The notes under the pieces: generated by a model
Seen by the model: the letters and a program-made list of their open reading frames with translations, nothing else
What the model was told of the DNA's origin: nothing
The model's database searches: none
Part shown: piece after piece, positions 58,566-64,000 of the stretch
Layout of the letters: each line of letters opens with the position of its first letter
How positions within the stretch are numbered: position 1 is the first letter of the stretch
Source: Bacteroidota bacterium
GTDB lineage: Bacteria > Bacteroidota > Bacteroidia > Chitinophagales > Chitinophagaceae
Reading direction: 5' to 3'
Assembly (NCBI GenBank): GCA_029561305.1
Contig: JAKQJG010000222.1
Coordinates: 1-64,000 of the forward strand
Length of the DNA: 64,000 nucleotides
Made by a program: the position numbers and the translations under genes

Positions 58566-61500
58566 TTAAAAATCTAATCCGAGGCTTAAATACCACAACG
58601 GTTTGCCCTTGAATAACCCATTCATTTCCCAGGCTACATCTACTTTTAAGAAATAACCCAGCAACATACTCCGGGCACCAAATCCATAACCACCGGCAAA
58701 AGGACCAACACCACCTACAACTTTTTGTATCTGCACAGGCGGAACTCCGTAAATACTGGAAGGCCTTGCTATTCCCTTGTAAGCACCATTCCATGCAGTT
58801 CCAAGATCAATGAACTGTGTGAGCTGGAAGTTTCTTACAAATGCATTGTTGATAGGACGGTTGAAAAAGGTTGTCCAAACCGGAAGCCTGAACTCACTGT
58901 TGAGGATAACCGCATTGTTGCCGTTGGCCACATTTTGAACAAACCCACGCATATTACCAAGCAATGTCTGAAATGCATAATCGTCATTGGAAGGTACATT
59001 GTTAGGATTGAAAAACCTGTAAGTACCATCACTCTTTGTATTGTTTCCAAACATCAGCCAGCCATCAGCACCGCCGAGATAGTAAATAGTTTTTTGGCTG
59101 CCCCAACTAAATTCTGCTGCTGCCCTGCCTGCCCAAATAAAGTTTCGGTAGATGGGATAGTAATAACGAACATCAAAACCCCAGTTAAAATTATACTTGC
59201 CGGGTTTGGGATTGTTAGAATCAGCCTTGGTAATATCTGTGTTCCAGTCAAAATAAACTTTATACCGCAGACCTGTCCAGATATTCTGGGTAGGATTTAA
59301 ACTATTGTCGTATACATATTCCGCATGAGTAAGTGCAAAGCGGCGTTGAGTATTCGGCAGTTTTAGCGTCTGGTCTGTCCTGATATCTGTGTGAATAACG
59401 TTACGGTCATTTCTTACACCAAAAGATAAGCCCACACGTTTCGTACGGTCGAAAGGATACGAAATGTTTCCCATGTAAATATTAGAAAATACTTTGCCCG
59501 TAAATTCATCTCCGTCAAATTGAGGATCGGGATCAAATACAACCGCTTCGTACGCATTGCGATAATAGGTAAGCCCCCAATCAAATCTTTTCTTGTAATT
59601 CTCATATCCAAAGAGCCACTCATTATCTTTTAGGTTAGTAGAAAGCCTGAAGCCACCAAAGATCCGCTGGTCTTCCATCAGTTCAGATGTACCAAGGCGT
59701 ATCAGTCCATTGAGGGAGGTATTAGAGCCCAGCATGATCGGTCCGGCACCTCCTCCATATTGCTGGTAACGGTTGAAGAGGATGGCATTGCTGAAAGATA
59801 TACCACCATAATCGGCACCAAATTTTACAGGCTTATAAGGATACAGTTTTGCTTTACTCAGCGGATCATATTTGTTTTCTGTTGCAGGCACTGTGGTGCC
59901 GAGCAAACTGCCACTGCTGTCTTTTGGGTCTTCTTCAAACGTATTCTGAAACAGGTCATCAGTTTTTGTGCTGTCCGTGGGTAAAGGCTTGTCAAATCTC
60001 TCTGCGTCCTCCGTTTCAATTTTGTCGTTCATAATCACCCTTCTCATGTACGAGGTAGGCGGTACCGTTATATTCCTGCGGCGCAGGGTGTTTTCATCAA
60101 TTTTAAGTTTGTACAGCACTTTCTCATCACTCTGCCGGGTTACCTCACTCACTTGCTGGTTGTCGCCGGCAACCCTAGTTTCGGCAAGATTGCTTTCGTA
60201 GTTGCTCAATGGAAACGTATAGGTAGAATCCGTGGATACTGCCACCACAGCAACAGAATCAATGTCCGTTTTCTTCCATGCTTTTAAAGTGCTGTCCACT
60301 TCTTTTTGAGAAGGGTTGCGTAGAAATTCGTCGCCGATGATCACCAATGTATCAAGTCCCTCTGCCCTTGTGGTAAAGAATCCGGCATACCTGTTTGCTA
60401 CACCATTTTCATCACTCACAAAAGTAAAGTGGTTGATGTTGTAAGGCATAGGATAACGGGCATTACCATATTTTAAATTACTTAATTGTGTTATCTGGTT
60501 TAGCTCCGCTTTTGCATTGGCATTGTTTACAAAAAATATGTTGTAGCGGTAATGACTTGGTATGGAACTATCGCCACCCCTTGCATCACCCGATGGCCTG
60601 TTACTTGCAAACATGATCCCGTTTTTGCCCGGCAGCGCAACATACGATGGATCAATATCAGAATACACGTCGTTGGTTATTTGCTGAACCTTTTCATTCT
60701 CCAGGTTCAACGTAAAAATATCTGAATGACCATTTTTTGTGGCACTCAATAATAAAGTACGGCTGTCAAGCATATACTTCACGTCCTGTACCTGCTGAAA
60801 CTGGTCGGTGAGGTCGAGTTTGGGATTTCTGATTCTTGTCACCAGGTCGTACACAAATAATTTCAGCCTGCCTTCGTGGCTATACATCACAGTTATCCTT
60901 GTACCCTTGGGGTCCCAGGCCAATAAAGGATAATCCGGGTTTACTTCATTGCGGTAACTACGGGTACCGTATTTTAACAGCACCACTTCTTCAAAGTCTT
61001 CGTACAATTTCACTTTTACAAATCCTTTTTTAAACTCTACCAGTACAAATGAATTGTTCTTCTTATTGGGATTTACATTGATGCGGTAATAATCCTGCCG
61101 CTGGTTCACATCAAAGCTTTCTATCTGCTGCCCTTTAGGATAAGGTTTGCGCTTCCTGATATCGGTATCGTATTTTTCTTCCTCGTATTCCATGAACTCG
61201 GCAAGCAGGTCTTTAAACTTCAGCTTGCATACCTGCATACTGGCCCTGTTCAGGTTTTTGTATAGCCTTGCCAGGTACAGGAAATAGGTTACGTTTTCCT
61301 TTTTGTATTTTTCCTCTATAAAATACCAGAACGCATGGCCGGCCAGGCGGGGATTGGCAAAAGAAAATTTATAGAACTTATTGTATTTACCACTGAGGAT
61401 CTCACTTTTTAATTCATCATCCAGTTGGGTGTTCCAGTTTTCCGCGGTAAAGTCAACATACCCGTTGATCAGCCATTCCGGAAGATCTAGCAGTGCCTGG

Positions 61501-61991
61501 TTACCGGCAAATTCTCCCAGGTCTTCTCCAAACAATACATTGTCGGTAATGATCCTTGCAATTCCCTGGCGTATTTGCCTGCGAAGATGGGCATGGTCAC
61601 CATTAAAGTACACCACCATCTTATTGTTCACCAGTTTGGTGGTGCCACTGGTATTTTGCCAGTCAATATCCATCCCGATATTGCTTTGCTGCATATCCGC
61701 ATACTCATTATACACCACAATATTGGCCCTGCGTTGCAGGCTGTATTCCGTAAATTCTTCTATCTGCGGTAATTCCTCTTCTGCTACCTGCATCACAAAC
61801 TTGGCTATTTCCTGCCCGTTTTGATTAAAAAAGGTATTGAAATTCCGGCTTTGATAATATTGCCATTTGAATTTTTTAAACTGCAACCTGTTCTTTCCAA
61901 ACTTTACTGTTTCTACAACCTGTGCATATAGGGGAACGGTACAGATAAACCCGAGAGCGGTGATAAAAAGTAGCCTGCTAAACTTAACCAT
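58566..61991 (-). CDS. large exported protein: gluzincin-like domain, TolB-like propeller and C-terminal barrel
   Basis: Protein of 1141 aa. After a signal peptide (to YAQ, residue 24) comes a peptidase-MA-like region (about 90-270) with LPEWLINGYVDF, the usual downstream strand of HExxH proteases, yet the expected HExxH site reads HLRRQIRQG, so it is probably inactive. Residues about 350-560 form WD/TolB-like beta-propeller blades (LLAWDPKGTRITVMYSHEGRL, IMFASNRPSGDARGG). The last third (about 760-1141) ends in amphipathic strands and a terminal LWYLSLGLDF, as in BamA/surface-antigen barrels. It looks like a single-chain outer-membrane machine component. Its role is unknown. Confidence 0.72.
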   Translation of the reverse strand: MVKFSRLLFITALGFICTVPLYAQVVETVKFGKNRLQFKKFKWQYYQSRNFNTFFNQNGQEIAKFVMQVAEEELPQIEEFTEYSLQRRANIVVYNEYADMQQSNIGMDIDWQNTSGTTKLVNNKMVVYFNGDHAHLRRQIRQGIARIITDNVLFGEDLGEFAGNQALLDLPEWLINGYVDFTAENWNTQLDDELKSEILSGKYNKFYKFSFANPRLAGHAFWYFIEEKYKKENVTYFLYLARLYKNLNRASMQVCKLKFKDLLAEFMEYEEEKYDTDIRKRKPYPKGQQIESFDVNQRQDYYRINVNPNKKNNSFVLVEFKKGFVKVKLYEDFEEVVLLKYGTRSYRNEVNPDYPLLAWDPKGTRITVMYSHEGRLKLFVYDLVTRIRNPKLDLTDQFQQVQDVKYMLDSRTLLLSATKNGHSDIFTLNLENEKVQQITNDVYSDIDPSYVALPGKNGIMFASNRPSGDARGGDSSIPSHYRYNIFFVNNANAKAELNQITQLSNLKYGNARYPMPYNINHFTFVSDENGVANRYAGFFTTRAEGLDTLVIIGDEFLRNPSQKEVDSTLKAWKKTDIDSVAVVAVSTDSTYTFPLSNYESNLAETRVAGDNQQVSEVTRQSDEKVLYKLKIDENTLRRRNITVPPTSYMRRVIMNDKIETEDAERFDKPLPTDSTKTDDLFQNTFEEDPKDSSGSLLGTTVPATENKYDPLSKAKLYPYKPVKFGADYGGISFSNAILFNRYQQYGGGAGPIMLGSNTSLNGLIRLGTSELMEDQRIFGGFRLSTNLKDNEWLFGYENYKKRFDWGLTYYRNAYEAVVFDPDPQFDGDEFTGKVFSNIYMGNISYPFDRTKRVGLSFGVRNDRNVIHTDIRTDQTLKLPNTQRRFALTHAEYVYDNSLNPTQNIWTGLRYKVYFDWNTDITKADSNNPKPGKYNFNWGFDVRYYYPIYRNFIWAGRAAAEFSWGSQKTIYYLGGADGWLMFGNNTKSDGTYRFFNPNNVPSNDDYAFQTLLGNMRGFVQNVANGNNAVILNSEFRLPVWTTFFNRPINNAFVRNFQLTQFIDLGTAWNGAYKGIARPSSIYGVPPVQIQKVVGGVGPFAGGYGFGARSMLLGYFLKVDVAWEMNGLFKGKPLWYLSLGLDF

Positions 61992-62075
61992 ACTAATTTT
62001 GCCTTTTGTAATATTAAAATTAGGCTATTAACGCCAGCCGTAAAAATATCCCTTTATTGTTAAAAAATTTGTTAC

Positions 62076-62714
62076 ATGTGGAATATCAAGAGCTTTGTGT
62101 TCAGTCCCATACAGGAAAATACATACATACTGTACAATGAGACCAAGGGTTGCTTAATCATTGATCCCGGTTGTTACTTTGATGGTGAAAAGGACCTGTT
62201 GAAGGGTTTTATTGACAAAAGCGGTCTGCAACCCGAAAAGCTGTTGAATACCCATTGCCATCTTGATCATGTGTTTGGCAACAAATTCATTCACGAAACC
62301 TATGGGTTAACGCTTCATTTGCATGAAAATGAAAAAAAAGTACTGGAGTTTGCGCCCACTTCCGGGCTCATGTGGAATATGCCTTTCGATAACTACCAGG
62401 GGGATTTTATCCTGCTGAAAGAGGGTGATATCATCAAATTAGGGGATGATGAACTGACAGTGATCGAAGCACCGGGACATTCGCCGGGGCATGTTTGTTT
62501 TTATTGCGAAAAGCAGCAGTTTATCATTGGCGGCGATGTGCTGTTTCAAAGAAGTATTGGCAGAACGGATCTGCCGGGAGGTAACCATCAAACCTTGCTC
62601 AAAAGCATCCGGACTAAGTTATTGGTGTTGCCGGATGAAACAATTGTTTACAGCGGGCATGGAGAACCGACAACGATTGGGGAGGAGAAGCGGGGCAATC
62701 CGTATTTGAAATAG
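62076..62714 (+). CDS. metallo-beta-lactamase-fold hydrolase (glyoxalase II-like)
   Basis: Hydrolase of 212 aa. The di-metal motif is THCHLDHVFG (HxHxDH), with GHSPGHVCFY, GGDVLFQRSIGRTDLPGG and YSGHGEPTTIG supplying further ligands. Family members include glyoxalase II and persulfide dioxygenases. Substrate is unresolved. It is divergent from the large propeller/barrel gene. A TAATTTTG word at 61994 may be a -7 box with a long leader. Confidence 0.88.
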   Translation: MWNIKSFVFSPIQENTYILYNETKGCLIIDPGCYFDGEKDLLKGFIDKSGLQPEKLLNTHCHLDHVFGNKFIHETYGLTLHLHENEKKVLEFAPTSGLMWNMPFDNYQGDFILLKEGDIIKLGDDELTVIEAPGHSPGHVCFYCEKQQFIIGGDVLFQRSIGRTDLPGGNHQTLLKSIRTKLLVLPDETIVYSGHGEPTTIGEEKRGNPYLK

Positions 62715-62817
62715 GACCTATAAGGTTTTCATAAGTCGTGGGCCCGCTGAAGCTGTGGCAAACAATTGACATTGTAACCTAAACGTTCTGAAAAGAAAAT
62801 AGCCTGTTTGGTTGTGG

Positions 62818-63222
62818 TCATTTCTTCTTCTCCATACACAACTCCACCAACACCCCATTCGTACCCTTGGGATGCAGAAAACAAACCAGTTTATTATCAG
62901 CACCGTCTTTGGGTTTTTCATTCAGCAAAACAAAACCTTCGTTTTTCAGCCTTTCCATTTCTGCATAGATATCTTCCACATCAAAGGCAATGTGGTGGAT
63001 GCCTTCCCCCTTTTTTTCTATGAACCTGGCAATGACGCCGTCGGGGGTGCTGCTTTCCAGTAATTCTATCTTGGTTTGGCCTTGTTGAAAAAAAGCGGTG
63101 TTGACTTTCTCGCTTTCCACCGTTTCTGTTTTATAACAGGGGCTATTCAGCAGTTTTTCAAATAGCGGAACGGATATTGCCAGTTCCTTTACAGCGATGC
63201 CGATGTGCTCAATTTTTACCAT
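62818..63222 (-). CDS. mce: methylmalonyl-CoA epimerase
   Basis: VOC-fold enzyme of 134 aa that interconverts R- and S-methylmalonyl-CoA. VKIEHIGIAVKEL holds the first metal-ligand His, FFQQGQTKIELLES the second-half strand, GEGIHHIAFDVEDI another His, and VLVELCMEKKK the final ligand Glu. Full length. It suggests propionate/methylmalonyl-CoA metabolism, but the mutase is not here. It is divergent from iscS. Confidence 0.92.
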   Translation of the reverse strand: MVKIEHIGIAVKELAISVPLFEKLLNSPCYKTETVESEKVNTAFFQQGQTKIELLESSTPDGVIARFIEKKGEGIHHIAFDVEDIYAEMERLKNEGFVLLNEKPKDGADNKLVCFLHPKGTNGVLVELCMEKKK

Positions 63223-63343
63223 GTTGCCAAATTTGCCCCAGCCGGTTTACGAAATCCGCAAAATGACTCCGGAGGGTGGTTATAGCAGCTAAAATAGAAC
63301 CTTTTGTAGTAATTTCGTGTTAGTATAATTAAACGAAAGTCAA

Positions 63344-64000
63344 ATGTTGAAACTACCGATTTATTTGGATAATAATGCCACTACCCCAATGGACCCTAGG
63401 GTGCTGGAGGCGATGACCCCGTACTTTTTAGAGCATTTTGGAAATGCCGCCAGCCGCAACCATCCTTTTGGCTGGCAGGCGGAAGAAGCGGTGGACTATG
63501 CCCGTGAACAAGTGGCCAAACTGATTGGTGCCGATCCTAAAGAGATCATTTTTACCAGCGGTGCTACCGAAGGTGATAACCTGGGGATCAAAGGGGTGTA
63601 TGAAATGTATGCCAGCAAGGGCAACCATATCATCACTGCCACCACCGAGCATAAAGCCGTGCTGGATACCTGCAAACACATTGAAAAAATAGGAGGTGAA
63701 GTAACCTACCTGAAAGTAAAAGCTGACGGGCTGATTGACCTGAAGGAACTGGAAGCTGCTATCAAGCCAACCACCATTTTGATCTCTATCATGTATGCCA
63801 ATAACGAAATCGGTACGGTACAACCGGTGAAAGAGATTGGCATCATCGCAAAAAAGCATGGTGTATTGTTCTTTACCGATGGTACGCAGGCGGTGGGCAA
63901 AATACCCGTGGATGTAATAAAAGATGGTATCGACCTGATGGCTTTTACTGCTCATAAAATGTACGGACCAAAAGGTGTAGGCGCCCTGTATGTTCGCCGT
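63344..64000 (+). CDS. iscS: cysteine desulfurase (IscS/NifS-like), 5' part only
   Basis: The first 219 codons are present and the gene runs off the window. PLP enzyme that takes sulfur from cysteine for Fe-S clusters and tRNA thiolation. [18 protein letters not shown] is the conserved opening, with TSGATEGDN near 71, His103 in [10 protein letters not shown], Asp179, and PLP lysine Lys205 in [10 protein letters not shown]. The active-site cysteine lies beyond the edge. The start ATG follows a plain leader of 121 bases from the mce start. It probably heads an isc gene set to the right. Confidence 0.93.
   Translation, partial: MLKLPIYLDNNATTPMDPRVLEAMTPYFLEHFGNAASRNHPFGWQAEEAVDYAREQVAKLIGADPKEIIFTSGATEGDNLGIKGVYEMYASKGNHIITATTEHKAVLDTCKHIEKIGGEVTYLKVKADGLIDLKELEAAIKPTTILISIMYANNEIGTVQPVKEIGIIAKKHGVLFFTDGTQAVGKIPVDVIKDGIDLMAFTAHKMYGPKGVGALYVRR

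Noticed and set aside
58566-61991. T9SS C-terminal sorting domain on the large exported protein
   Set aside because: The C-terminus looks like barrel strands ending in Phe, not a type A or B sorting domain.

Overview
This window looks like core chromosome from a Bacteroidota bacterium, most likely family Chitinophagaceae. The evidence is the gliding genes gldB and gldH, a lipoprotein built from the GldM C-terminal fold, an aerotolerance (Bat) locus, many lipoproteins with FLLSC- or FLSAC-type lipoboxes, an ECF sigma factor paired with an inner-membrane/beta-barrel protein, promoters of the TTG / TAnnTTTG type, and a moderately AT-rich composition. I saw no phage, transposase, integrase, CRISPR array, rRNA or tRNA. 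The window cuts a 38-bp tandem repeat on the left and a cysteine desulfurase gene on the right.

Layout. 0-5 kb: dusB, a CPBP protease, cdsA and psd (phospholipid synthesis), a tiny secreted Lys/Cys-rich peptide and a YjjG-like phosphatase. 5-12 kb: an SDR enzyme, a GldM-C-like lipoprotein, a displaced batD, a minus-strand yicC-gldH-kinase-regulator unit and an RluE-like pseudouridine synthase. 12-25 kb: lpxD, a hydroxyacyl-CoA dehydrogenase/epimerase unit, pheS, fabH, a lipid kinase, a CBS protein, a membrane patatin, ctaA and rnhB. 25-38 kb: lutB, a GH3/beta-lactamase fusion split by a homopolymer frameshift, uvrC, and a gpmI/haem-binding/sigma/anti-sigma-like block. 38-49 kb: nadC, yciH, apaG, a desaturase, gldB with nadE divergent from it, and a moxR-DUF58-batA operon. 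49-57.7 kb: rsgA, small hypotheticals, a gamma-carbonic-anhydrase-like protein, an aminotransferase, then an eight-gene plus-strand cluster led by a winged-helix regulator. 57.7-64 kb: a small porin, a 1141-aa propeller/barrel protein, a metallo-hydrolase, methylmalonyl-CoA epimerase and the start of iscS.

The least explained parts are these. First, the cluster 52669-57682 has two near-identical 17-bp palindromes (consensus ACTTTGWAWTTCAAAGT) just upstream of two start codons and encodes a small winged-helix regulator, a Coq4-like protein, a DUF4173 protein, two paralogous four-helix membrane proteins, a DgkA kinase and a DUF1361 protein. Second, the GH3 and beta-lactamase halves are joined by a nine-T run where one added T restores a 965-codon frame. 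Third, several unrelated intergenic repeats (38-bp x4, 117-bp x3, a CCCCTAAAGGGG element, and several word-like dyads) sit at or overlap stop codons of minus-strand genes.

All functional calls come from motif and family recognition by eye. No database search was run.
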